Made by a program: the position numbers and the translations under genes
Shown here: one piece after another, positions 25,968-33,889 of the stretch
How the letters are laid out: the number at the start of each line of letters is the position of its first letter
Position numbering within the stretch: the first letter of the stretch is position 1
Assembly: GCA_022448645.1 (NCBI GenBank)
Contig: JAKVBZ010000012.1
Span: 1-36,861 of the forward strand
Direction of reading: 5' to 3'
Length of the DNA stretch: 36,861 nt
Source of the DNA: Pirellulaceae bacterium
Lineage (GTDB): Bacteria > Planctomycetota > Planctomycetia > Pirellulales > Pirellulaceae
Notes under the pieces: model-generated
What the model was told of the DNA's origin: nothing
The model's database searches: none
What the model saw: the letters and a program-made list of their open reading frames with translations, nothing else

Positions 25968-26894
25968 TCATTCGGATGGCTTGGTGCGCCAATACCGTGC
26001 CAACCCATGCCATGACAGATGCGTGGCTGCTCCTTGTTCATACGCCAGGGTCTGGTCAACGGTGAGCGATTGCTCCAGGTCGGCGTGTACCCAAGCAAAA
26101 AAGCGATCTGCCAAAGCCTGGTCGTCTTCTTCTTGCTGTCGTAAAGCGTCTTTGACGTATTGCGACCAAGCGTCAAGTTTGCTGAGATGCCGAGACATGT
26201 GTTCTGCAACGTTGGTGGCCGGTCCAAAATGAGTCAGGAATAGGCGCTCGGGATTCCATGAGAGGATACGTTCGGCCGAAGTATGGATCGCTTGCAAATC
26301 AATATCTGGCGCTGGGGTGGTAGGCAGTACCAAAGCGGCATCACAGATTCGGGCACCCGTCGAATCGCCGACAAACGCAAGGCCGGTGGTTTCGTCATAG
26401 TAGCTCACGTGGTGCGAAGCGTGCCCGGGGGTGTAGGCAATGTCCAGTCGTCGGCCAGCCAACTCCAGATGAATCGAATCACCTTCGTTGACACGGCGTA
26501 AGTTTGCCGAAGGAACAGGTAGGAAATCTCCCCAAAGCCTTTCCAGATCATTGCCGAACACGCGCTGGGCGCTCGACATGAGTCGCGTAGGATCCTCCAA
26601 GTGGCGAGCACCTTTCTCGTGTACAACGACTTGAATTCCAGGATGTTGACGGACGATTTCACCGCAGGCGCCGGCGTGGTCCAGATGCACGTGAGTGACC
26701 AGCAACCAGCGCACGTCGACAAGACTCCAGCCGCCGGCTGCCAAGCCAGCCCTTAGTGCAGGGAGCGTGGAACTTGGGCCTGGGTCGACAATGGCAATGC
26801 CATCATCAAGCTCGATAATGGCGGAGGCAATGACGTTGAGTCTTCCCAGGTGCGCCAAATCGATTTGGTAAATTCGCTCGGCGATGCGTTCCAT
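25968..26894 (-). CDS. Metallo-beta-lactamase-fold hydrolase (glyoxalase II-like)
   Basis: The 308-residue protein starts at ATG 26894 with the first strands IYQIDLAHLGRLNVIASAII and IAIVDPGPSSTL. The metal motif THVHLDHAG has H68, H70, D72 and H73. Later ligands are His in AYTPGHASHHVSYY, Asp in AFVGDSTG and His in LFLTHFGPA, so the binuclear site is complete. Residues beyond about 220 form a helical C-terminal domain. This pattern is common to generic hydrolases of the GloB/YqgX type; I cannot name the substrate. There is no linked gene on its strand. Confidence 0.88.
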   Translation of the reverse strand: MERIAERIYQIDLAHLGRLNVIASAIIELDDGIAIVDPGPSSTLPALRAGLAAGGWSLVDVRWLLVTHVHLDHAGACGEIVRQHPGIQVVVHEKGARHLEDPTRLMSSAQRVFGNDLERLWGDFLPVPSANLRRVNEGDSIHLELAGRRLDIAYTPGHASHHVSYYDETTGLAFVGDSTGARICDAALVLPTTPAPDIDLQAIHTSAERILSWNPERLFLTHFGPATNVAEHMSRHLSKLDAWSQYVKDALRQQEEDDQALADRFFAWVHADLEQSLTVDQTLAYEQGAATHLSWHGLARYWRTKPSE

Positions 26895-27160
26895 GGGTCT
26901 TTGGTGTCGTGCAAGGATACGGATTTTTGAGGATTTTTAGGTGGTCCGACCCCCGCTAACTCGGAACGGACGAGTTTACATGGTTCTAACCATCGGAACC
27001 CTAGGAATAGTTTAAAATCTCTTCTTTACGAAGCGCTAGCCCAGGACTGCTCACTTTGTGACAATACGGCGCAAGCCTCCAAGCATGGTGTCAAGAGTTT
27101 TTTCCGGTTCTTAGGAAAAACCAGACGCTAATCGTTTCGCTTCTTTTTTTGAAGCCGCTT

Positions 27161-28660
27161 CTAGGTTCGGCCACAGCGTTGTTCAGTCAGTTCGATCGCT
27201 TTCAATAAACCACGTGCCTTATTGAGAGTTTCCTGGTACTCGTTGGTCGGAACACTGTCTGCCACAATGCCTGCCCCTGCCTGGACGTAGGCCGTTTGTC
27301 CTTGGATGACCATGGTTCGAAGAGCGATGCATGTATCCATGTTGCCGTTGTAGTCTATGTATCCCACGGCACCCGCGTACGGTCCTCTGCGGTGAGGTTC
27401 TAATTCGTCGATGATTTCCATCGCGCGTACTTTGGGAGCCCCGGAGACCGTACCGGCCGGCAAGCAAGCTTTGAGCGCATCGAACGCGTCGAATTCGGGC
27501 CGGAGTTGCCCTTTCACGTTGGAGGTAATGTGCATCACATGGCTGTAGCGTTCGATGGACATGACGTCGGTGAGTTCTACGGTACGGTATTCTGCAACTC
27601 GCCCCACGTCGTTCCGACCCAAATCGACCAGCATCACGTGTTCCGCTCGCTCTTTGGGATCGGCAAGCAGTTCTTCGGCTAGTTGCTGGTCGTGCTCGTC
27701 GTCGTCTCCGCGAGGGCGTGTGCCAGCCAGCGGACGGACTGTAATTTCTCCATCCACGACTCGACACATGATTTCCGGTGAGCTGCCGACGAGTGTCACG
27801 TCGGGCGTGCGCAGGAAGAACATGAATGGGCTGGGGTTAACGACGCGCAGAGTGCGATAGATCTCAAAGGCATTCGCTGAAATGTTGACCGCCAGACGTT
27901 GGCTGATGACGACTTGAAAGATATCTCCTGCCCGAATGTAGTCCACGCACTTTTCGACCGCGTTTTCAAACTGTGACTGTTCGAAATTTGAACGGAATTC
28001 AATTTCGGGTTGGCTGCTCAATTCAATGTCTGCGGGCAGCAAGTTGTGATTGGTGGAGGACAATTGGTCGACGGTCTGGTCGACAAGGTCACAAGCCTCC
28101 TGATATTGCGACGACCATTGTGATTCGTCGCGGCCAACTCGGGCCATGACCACCACTGTCATTGTTTTCGAAACGTTATCGAAGATGACCATGCGGTCAT
28201 AGAAGGCAAAAGATAGATCCGGAAGGTCTCGGTCATTGGGGGGGGCATCGGATAACTGTTCGGTGTATCGAACCACGTCGTAGCCAGCATAGCCAATAGC
28301 GCCGCCGACAAATGGTGGCAAGGCATCCAGCCGGGCAGCACGAACCATACTAAGCTGCTGCCGGATAATGTCCAACGGATCATCGACCGAACGTTGGGTG
28401 GTACCTTCCGCTGACTGGATGGTGACGTCGTGGCCCTTCGCGCATATTTGGAGGAATGGATCTGCCGCCAAGAAGCTATAACGACCTACTTTTTCGCCAC
28501 CAATGACGCTTTCGAACAGACAAGCAGTCGATGATGTTCCCCATTTGTGAAACGCTGATACGGGTGTGAGTGAATCGCTGACCAGAACACGGTAGACCGG
28601 GACCATGTCATAATTCTCAGCACAACGGCGAAAGGTCTTCAAGTCGGGGCAATGTGTCAT
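27161..28660 (-). CDS. trpE: Anthranilate synthase component I
   Basis: TrpE makes anthranilate from chorismate, using ammonia delivered by TrpG, in the first step of tryptophan synthesis. I use ATG 28660 (499 residues, the usual length); the frame is open further upstream only from a TTG with no ribosome site and no family content. Family blocks are FESVIGGEKVGRYSFLA near 42 (the tryptophan-inhibition region, usually LLES), FVGGAIGYAGYDVVRY, NPSPFMFFL, GSSPEIMCRV, TVRPLAGTRPRG, DLGRNDVGRVAEY, SNVKGQLR, LPAGTVSGAPKVRAMEII and QAGAGIVADSVPTNEYQET, covering chorismate and magnesium binding. The PLAGTRPRG block favours TrpE over PabB, though PabB-like activity is not excluded. It stands alone, with no trpG or trpD in the window, and is divergent from mcsA. 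Confidence 0.92.
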   Translation of the reverse strand: MTHCPDLKTFRRCAENYDMVPVYRVLVSDSLTPVSAFHKWGTSSTACLFESVIGGEKVGRYSFLAADPFLQICAKGHDVTIQSAEGTTQRSVDDPLDIIRQQLSMVRAARLDALPPFVGGAIGYAGYDVVRYTEQLSDAPPNDRDLPDLSFAFYDRMVIFDNVSKTMTVVVMARVGRDESQWSSQYQEACDLVDQTVDQLSSTNHNLLPADIELSSQPEIEFRSNFEQSQFENAVEKCVDYIRAGDIFQVVISQRLAVNISANAFEIYRTLRVVNPSPFMFFLRTPDVTLVGSSPEIMCRVVDGEITVRPLAGTRPRGDDDEHDQQLAEELLADPKERAEHVMLVDLGRNDVGRVAEYRTVELTDVMSIERYSHVMHITSNVKGQLRPEFDAFDALKACLPAGTVSGAPKVRAMEIIDELEPHRRGPYAGAVGYIDYNGNMDTCIALRTMVIQGQTAYVQAGAGIVADSVPTNEYQETLNKARGLLKAIELTEQRCGRT

Positions 28661-28790
28661 TTGCTGACTAGCTTCGAAACCAGCACAAAACGGGGAAAAC
28701 AGGGTGCCACAGCTTACCAACGGCTGCGACTTGTCACAACGCCGCCCACTTCGTGCCGAATTACGTTTTCCCTGGGCACAGCCTTCAATC

Positions 28791-28818
28791 TTGACACACT
28801 TCAAGCCGTTGTTAGAAT
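28791..28818 (+). promoter_or_regulatory. Putative sigma70-type promoter of mcsA-mcsB
   Basis: A perfect TTGACA at 28791-28796 is followed after 16 bases by TAGAAT (5 of 6 to TATAAT) at 28813-28818. It is the best promoter match I saw in the window and leaves a leader of about 80 bases before mcsA. A second, weaker TTGACC/TACTAA pair starts at 28823. Confidence 0.6.
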
Positions 28819-28904
28819 CCAGTTGACCTTTGATTAGTTCTTGATACTAAACAGTTTGCACCAAAATTTTCACCAAAAAGACGTTGGTTATTGCGAGTCC
28901 GCGG

Positions 28905-29429
28905 ATGAAGTGCCAACAGTGTGAGAAACCTGCTACCTTTCACATTACCGAGCTTACGGGACCTGACGTTGAAGAGTTGCACCTGTGTGAGGAACACGCA
29001 CGCAGCTATTTGACACCAGGCGAGTCGGTCGATCCTTCCACGTCTCAGTCGTTCGCTGGTGTGCTTGCGCAGCAAATGCAACTCGGACAAACGGCCGAGG
29101 ATTTGGCTCGTTTGGACCAACAATCCTGTCCTGTTTGCGGCATCACGTTTTACGAGTTTCGTAACCAAGGACGTTTGGGGTGCCCTCACGATTACGTATG
29201 CTTCGAAAGTGAGCTGGAACCACTGGTCATTAATATCCACGGGTCTAATGAGCATTTGGGAAAACGTCCACGCAGAGAATCGGGGGCTTCCCAGCGAAAA
29301 ACAGAGTTGATTCGATTGCGACGCGAAATGAAGGAAGCAGTCACGCAAGAAAATTATGAACGCGCTTCCGAGTTGCGGGATGAAATACAACAACTAGAAG
29401 ATGCTCAGACAAAACCTAGTGATGAATAA
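28905..29429 (+). CDS. mcsA: McsA-like activator of protein arginine kinase (UVR domain)
   Basis: In Firmicutes McsA binds zinc and activates the arginine kinase McsB. The 174-residue product (ATG 28905) shows the McsA layout: C3-x2-C6 (MKCQQC) with C28 (HLCEEHA) as one metal site; C75-x2-C78 (SCPVCG) with C93 and C99 (RLGCPHDYVCF) as a second; then the basic link HLGKRPRRE and a C-terminal UVR helix pair (LRREMKEAVTQENYERASEL) near 138-165. The next gene is mcsB, about 105 bases on. No ctsR or clpC accompanies the pair, unlike in Bacillus. No strong ribosome site precedes the ATG. Confidence 0.9.
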   Translation: MKCQQCEKPATFHITELTGPDVEELHLCEEHARSYLTPGESVDPSTSQSFAGVLAQQMQLGQTAEDLARLDQQSCPVCGITFYEFRNQGRLGCPHDYVCFESELEPLVINIHGSNEHLGKRPRRESGASQRKTELIRLRREMKEAVTQENYERASELRDEIQQLEDAQTKPSDE

Positions 29430-29535
29430 TCTTTGCGTGCGTAGATGAATCTTGTGTGGCGGTGAATGACTGTGTTTTGTGTGCGAGTTCGGAAGCGAGT
29501 TCTCTGTAGCCCTATTAGTTGGACGGAATGTAGCG

Positions 29536-30615
29536 GTGAAATTAGAAGATTTAACTGATTCCAGTGGCGAATGGCTCCGTGGTTCGGGCCCTGAGTCTGA
29601 TATTGTCATCAGCAGTCGGATTCGCCTGGCGAGGAACCTCGCCGACTATCCGTTTATTCGCAAGGCCACCGATCATGATCGGACGGCCATCGAAGATGCG
29701 ATTCGAGGACGTGCGCTGGTCGACAAGAAACTTGAGGAAGTGCTCTATTTGAACGTCGGAGAATTAGAGACAGTCGACCGTCAGTTTCTTGTGGAACGGC
29801 AACTGATCAGTCGGGAACACGCGGAAAGTGATGGAGCACGTAGCGTTGCTATTGATCATGGAGAAACCTATAGCCTGATGATCAATGAAGAAGATCACCT
29901 ACGCATCCAAGTCATGCATAGTGGACTTGATCTTGAATCTGCTTGGAACAAAATCAGTGACATCGACGACGTTGTGGAATCTCACCTCACTTACGCTTTT
30001 CACGATCGTTTGGGATATCTGACCGCTTGCCCAACCAATGTGGGGACCGGAATGCGGGTGAGTGTCATGCTGCACTTGCCGGCACTGGTGATAACGCGAC
30101 AAATCGAAAAAGTCTTTCGAAGCTTGCACAAGATTAGTTTGGCCGTTCGAGGATTGTATGGTGAAGGCTCGCAAGCGATGGGAGATTTTTATCAGATCAG
30201 TAACCAAATCACTTTGGGAAGGTCTGAATTGGATCTTATCGGTCAAGTAAGCGATGTGGTTCCCGTATTGATCGATTATGAGCGGCGGGCGCGTGAATTC
30301 TTAATGAAAGAAAGTCAAAAGGATCTGCATGATCGCGTCAGTCGGGCTTTTGGAATTCTCAGCTCGGCCAAAACAATAAGTAGCGAAGAGACCATGCACC
30401 TGTTGTCGAGTGTCCGCATGGGAGTCAATCTGGGACTCATTGATAATCTGTGCATTCCTGATGTGAATAAGTTATTTATTCACACTCAGCCAGCTCACCT
30501 GCAAAAGCTGCGTGGTATCGAATTGGACACGGCTGATCGTAATGTCGAACGCGCCAGTTACCTGCGAAGGTACCTTGGGGAACTAGGCCGTGGAGATAGC
30601 AGTGAGGTGAACTAG
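29536..30615 (+). CDS. mcsB: McsB protein-arginine kinase
   Basis: McsB phosphorylates arginines on proteins, marking them for ClpCP in Bacillus. From GTG 29536 the protein has 359 residues, like Bacillus McsB; a longer frame from 29479 adds residues unlike the family. Phosphagen-kinase blocks are GPESDIVISSRIRLARNLADYPF (nucleotide arginines), MINEEDHLRIQVM (catalytic Glu pair), GYLTACPTNVGTGMR (active-site Cys) and VRGLYGEGSQAMGDFYQISN with QITLGRSE. Near the C-terminus the phospho-arginine pocket RDxxRA of Geobacillus McsB reads RNVERA, with Asp changed to Asn. It pairs with mcsA upstream. Its TAG stop shares bases with the stop of convergent coaD. Confidence 0.94.
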   Translation: MKLEDLTDSSGEWLRGSGPESDIVISSRIRLARNLADYPFIRKATDHDRTAIEDAIRGRALVDKKLEEVLYLNVGELETVDRQFLVERQLISREHAESDGARSVAIDHGETYSLMINEEDHLRIQVMHSGLDLESAWNKISDIDDVVESHLTYAFHDRLGYLTACPTNVGTGMRVSVMLHLPALVITRQIEKVFRSLHKISLAVRGLYGEGSQAMGDFYQISNQITLGRSELDLIGQVSDVVPVLIDYERRAREFLMKESQKDLHDRVSRAFGILSSAKTISSEETMHLLSSVRMGVNLGLIDNLCIPDVNKLFIHTQPAHLQKLRGIELDTADRNVERASYLRRYLGELGRGDSSEVN

Positions 30616-31112
30616 TCGGTAATCCTTTTTCGTAGTTCTCCGATGATCTCACGAGGTACGAAACGGGCCAACTTTTCGTCGCTCGCCAAAGGTGTGATTT
30701 GTTTGATCAGCGAGCTGGACACGTGTGCGAATTCTTCGTCCGCCATTAAGAATACGGTTTCGATGTCCGAGTCCAGGTGACGATTTGCCATCATCATCGT
30801 GAATTCGGCAGCGATGTCTGTCAATGGTCTCACGCCCCGTATCATCACGCGTGCCTCACACTCTCGTACAAACTCGACGGCAAGGCCAGAAAATGTCTTG
30901 ACTTCCACATTGGGATAGGCCCGAGTGACTCGCCGCACAAGGTCGACTCGTTCCTCTGGCGAAAACAGAGATGGTTTCTCGACATTGATACCGACTCCTA
31001 CGACCAGTTTGTCCAGTAGCCGGCTGCTGCGAACGATCACGCTCAAATGTCCAAGCGTAATCGGATCAAAAGATCCAGTGTAGACGGCGATACGTGGTTC
31101 GGAGTCAGCCAT
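30612..31112 (-). CDS. coaD: Phosphopantetheine adenylyltransferase
   Basis: CoaD makes dephospho-CoA from 4'-phosphopantetheine and ATP, the fourth step of CoA synthesis. The product from ATG 31112 has 166 residues, normal for the family, and opens with ADSEPRIAVYTGSFDPITLGH, containing the nucleotidyltransferase HxGH-like block (TLGH). Further family signatures are RGVRPLTDIAAEFTMMMANR, DIETVFLMADEEFAHVSSSL and IKQITPLASD. The start has GGAGA about 9 bases upstream; a longer frame from 31142 adds only 10 residues. The stop TAG (complement of 30612-30614) overlaps the mcsB stop in the tetramer CTAG. It is not linked to coaBC or other CoA genes here. Confidence 0.96.
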   Translation of the reverse strand: MADSEPRIAVYTGSFDPITLGHLSVIVRSSRLLDKLVVGVGINVEKPSLFSPEERVDLVRRVTRAYPNVEVKTFSGLAVEFVRECEARVMIRGVRPLTDIAAEFTMMMANRHLDSDIETVFLMADEEFAHVSSSLIKQITPLASDEKLARFVPREIIGELRKRITD

Positions 31113-31294
31113 AGCAGGTTCTCCATTTTCCTTGTACCACAACTTGCTCCAGAATTACCAAGTCGATGCTTCCCCACAAAGTAAATTCGACCTTGAATGA
31201 CCGTAGTCTAACATGAGAGACGGGTGTGTGTGCAGACTTCTTCGGCATGATCGCAAGTTGGGCCGTCAACACTGCTCTAAATTCTGTTGGTAGA

Positions 31295-32521
31295 TTAGGT
31301 TAAATCGAGCGAAGAGATAAGCCGCTCGATGTCTTCTTCGTTATTATAGGCATGAGGACTAATACGCAAACGACCTGCTCGACAACTGAGGATCACTCCA
31401 GCGTCCAGACACCTCTTGCGAAGCACCTGTGGATCTTGTCCCGGGAATTCAAAGGAAATAATACCAGATTGATGAGATGGCTGTCGGTCACTGGCAATGG
31501 TTGCACCAGCTTTTGTTAGCTGCCGACACGCTTCTTCACTAATTTCTAAAATTCGATCTGCCAAGGGTGACTTGGACTTTGTTAAACCGTAACGAACCAA
31601 AGTATTTACGCTGGCTGCCAGGCCCAAGTATCCCACGACGTTTGCCGATCCGCCTTCATACCGAGATGCTTCTTCGCGCAGGTCGAGACGTATGTCCTGG
31701 TAGTCAAATCGCTGACGAACACTATTCCAGCCCACACGACTTGGTTTCAATAAGTCGAGATGGTTGTGGCGAATGTACAACAGCCCTGCACCTTCTGGGC
31801 CTAGTAGCCATTTGTGGCCATCGGCAGCAGCGAAATCAACGTTTTCGCGTTCTACATCGAGTGGAAACACGCCCAAGCCCTGGATCGCATCCAAAAAGAA
31901 TAACGCTCCATGATCATGAGCGATTTGGGCTAGTTCTGCGATATTGCTGCGAAACCCTGTCGCGTATCCCACCCAGCTTACAGAAACGATACGGGTTCGT
32001 TTGTCACATGCCTTTGAAATACGGTTGGCATCTACCGTGACCCCCTCGGTCGGAACTTGCCGAGTTTCCACGCCGATCTGGCTGAGGTTCATCCAGGGAT
32101 ACAGATTCGACGGAAATTCATTTGAAAGCGTGACCACGTTGTCCCCAGGCTCCCAGGGGAAATTTTCCGCAACCAGGCTAATGCCTGACGTTGTGTTGGG
32201 AATAAAGGCGATTTCCCGGGTCTTGGCTCCCATTAGGGTTGCTGCCGCTTTTCGAAGCTGCTCTAGTTGACGCATCCAATGGGACCACTTGATGATTCCG
32301 TCACGGCAAGCTTCTGTGGACCATTCTTGGATGGCTTGCCGAGAAGTTTGAGGCAACGGAGCCACGGCAGCGTGGTCTAAGTAGACCCAACGGTCTGTGA
32401 TAGGCATTTCCCGGCGAAAAATGGACCAGTCCGGCGGTCCTGCCTGAGAGGGTTTGGTGGTCATTGGAAGCTTGGTCGTATTGACTGTAACGCTTGGGAG
32501 GCGCTGATGTGGCTCTTCCAT
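31295..32521 (-). CDS. Class V aminotransferase-fold PLP enzyme
   Basis: The 408-residue protein belongs to the cysteine-desulfurase/isopenicillin-N-epimerase branch of fold-type I PLP enzymes. Visible blocks are [12 protein letters not shown] (about 46-57), [14 protein letters not shown] (cofactor phosphate), [11 protein letters not shown]211 in [12 protein letters not shown] (pyridine nitrogen), and the Schiff-base Lys K237 in [13 protein letters not shown], followed by [16 protein letters not shown]. The SufS catalytic Cys loop (RxGxHC) is missing; the region reads [15 protein letters not shown]. It is therefore probably not a desulfurase, and a lyase, epimerase or transaminase role is likely. 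Two starts are possible, ATG 32521 or ATG 32464; neither has a strong ribosome site. No suf or isc gene is near. Confidence 0.85.
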   Translation of the reverse strand: MEEPHQRLPSVTVNTTKLPMTTKPSQAGPPDWSIFRREMPITDRWVYLDHAAVAPLPQTSRQAIQEWSTEACRDGIIKWSHWMRQLEQLRKAAATLMGAKTREIAFIPNTTSGISLVAENFPWEPGDNVVTLSNEFPSNLYPWMNLSQIGVETRQVPTEGVTVDANRISKACDKRTRIVSVSWVGYATGFRSNIAELAQIAHDHGALFFLDAIQGLGVFPLDVERENVDFAAADGHKWLLGPEGAGLLYIRHNHLDLLKPSRVGWNSVRQRFDYQDIRLDLREEASRYEGGSANVVGYLGLAASVNTLVRYGLTKSKSPLADRILEISEEACRQLTKAGATIASDRQPSHQSGIISFEFPGQDPQVLRKRCLDAGVILSCRAGRLRISPHAYNNEEDIERLISSLDLT

Positions 32522-32551
32522 GTAGAGTCACCATCGGGCTACGGCACGCCG

Positions 32552-32579
32552 ATGACAAGGCAAGGCTTTGAATTATACT
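32552..32579 (+). promoter_or_regulatory. Putative promoter of the small membrane-protein gene
   Basis: ATGACA (5 of 6 to TTGACA) at 32552-32557, a 16-base spacer, and TATACT (5 of 6 to TATAAT) at 32574-32579 lie 84 bases before the 65-residue gene. They support that gene being real. Confidence 0.5.
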
Positions 32580-32663
32580 AGAACTTCAGCTCACCGTTAG
32601 TACAACAGTTGGTAACATGTGGGCGAAACACCCTAAACGCGTGCCCCGATTAAGAATTCGAGG

Positions 32664-32861
32664 ATGCCCAAGCTTTTAACGATAACTGGAATGGCCGTCT
32701 CATTGGTCATCCTACTGATTTTTTTGCTCGACCTGATTGGATTATTTGTCCCGGCAATCGCTCCATTTCAGGGTGCTAGCCCTCTCATGGATACGGCATT
32801 TGTCGTCTGTGCAGTTGTGTTGGCATACCTTAGTTGGTCGACTTATCAAGAAGTCAAATAA
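32664..32861 (+). CDS. Small two-helix membrane protein
   Basis: The 65-residue product has two predicted membrane helices: about 8-31 (TGMAVSLVILLIFLLDLIGLFV) and about 43-58 (MDTAFVVCAVVLAYLSW). A short loop containing PFQGAS joins them and the tail is polar (STYQEVK). It has a good upstream promoter match; the ATG follows GAGG with almost no spacer, which is odd for a ribosome site. Its sequence looks like small conserved membrane proteins I associate with planctomycetes, but I cannot name a family. It is convergent with the next gene, with 21 bases between stops. Confidence 0.65.
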   Translation: MPKLLTITGMAVSLVILLIFLLDLIGLFVPAIAPFQGASPLMDTAFVVCAVVLAYLSWSTYQEVK

Positions 32862-32882
32862 GCAATGCCCGCAAGAAACGTT

Positions 32883-33623
32883 TTAAGCTGCGCGACGAAG
32901 AATGGACTCGGTGGAGCGTGCTTTTCGTCCTAATGTCAACTCGTCGGCCAAAGACGACAAGGACTTATGGACCAGTTTGTTCATGGCGATCAAATTGGCA
33001 GCCTTCAGCAAAACGTTGTTCACGGCCCTGCATGTATCCCGTCCAGTGAGCTCGATCTGCAGGTGAATGGTCGCTTGATCCGCCAAAGGGCCAAACACAT
33101 GACGCGCCGACGAATGACCTGCACGCAAAGGGAACCAAGTCGCACCGTTGCGAATGACTGACGTTGGTTGTAGCTTCCACAATCCCCAACGGATCGAATG
33201 AGCCGAAACTTCGGCGCGGCCGCCATTGTCGCCGCACGTCATGACTACCGAGATGCCCTTTTTTACCAATAGGTCGGCATGGCGTTGTGCGACGTTCGGT
33301 TCTGCGACGATTGAGGCCACTTGAACTTCGTGTGAGGCCGCCAGGGATCGTTCGGAACCAAGCCATTCTACGAACTTTGCCCGCGCCATTTCCTGTTGAT
33401 CTTGCCCATCCGGTAACAGTGCCAGTTCGTTCCCCACAGATGGAGTGACCGAAAGGAAATCTTTGGTGGGAATTCCCCAAGTTGCGACAAACTTGTATGC
33501 ATCTAGAAGTTTGGCGACCTGCATGGCTTGAGCTTCTAGCGTCCACAACGACCCCAGAGCACGTTGCTCGAGTGAGGGCACCACGGAAATGACAAAGTTT
33601 GATGCCGTACTTGAGACGGTCAT
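32883..33623 (-). CDS. Hypothetical protein, possibly NodB/polysaccharide-deacetylase-like; N-terminus may be frameshifted
   Basis: I do not recognise this 246-residue product with confidence. It opens MTVSSTASNFVISVVPSLE, then has alternating strand/helix units (LLDAYKFVATWGIP, NELALLPDG, SHEVQVASIVAEP, LLVKKGISVVMTCGD) as in a beta/alpha barrel. It ends in ARSTESILRRAA, a tail I associate with planctomycete deacetylase-like proteins. No metal triad is evident. The start is ATG 33623 with AAGG about 10 bases upstream; a TTG at 33662 is also possible. Just upstream, a different frame encodes what looks like a signal peptide (MLLVVVAVIPTAPAKKAP from ATG about 33678). It runs into the gene across runs of five A and five C, so a frameshift or sequence error may separate leader from body. 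Confidence 0.6.
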   Translation of the reverse strand: MTVSSTASNFVISVVPSLEQRALGSLWTLEAQAMQVAKLLDAYKFVATWGIPTKDFLSVTPSVGNELALLPDGQDQQEMARAKFVEWLGSERSLAASHEVQVASIVAEPNVAQRHADLLVKKGISVVMTCGDNGGRAEVSAHSIRWGLWKLQPTSVIRNGATWFPLRAGHSSARHVFGPLADQATIHLQIELTGRDTCRAVNNVLLKAANLIAMNKLVHKSLSSLADELTLGRKARSTESILRRAA

Positions 33624-33889
33624 AGGGGGCCTTTTTCGCGGGAGCGGTGGGAATGACGGCAACGACGACTAGTAACATCCATCGACGAGATCTTCTGATG
33701 GCCTGAAAAGTGTCCGCAGAGGCGTGATTTTCCGGACAATGCGTACGGTCATAGGGGTGGCTCTAGGGAAACTTGGCTGCTTTTTCTCAAAATCGGAATG
33801 GACGGAATCTGTCAAAATGCGAAAAATGAAAAAAGAATTCATATTGCAGCGATCATAGGAACCGTCGTACTTGCCTAAGGATGTCTTCC

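Noticed and set aside
27097..27155. Two hairpins behind trpE: TTTTTCC/GGAAAAA (27099-27120) and GCTTC/GAAGC with a T7 loop (27139-27155)
   Set aside because: In the trpE direction neither is followed by a T run, and the second has the A/T run in its loop. I cannot call an intrinsic terminator.
28661..28804. Longer trpE start at TTG 28804
   Set aside because: The added 48 residues are Cys/Arg-rich with no family match, and the segment overlaps the mcsA promoter candidate.
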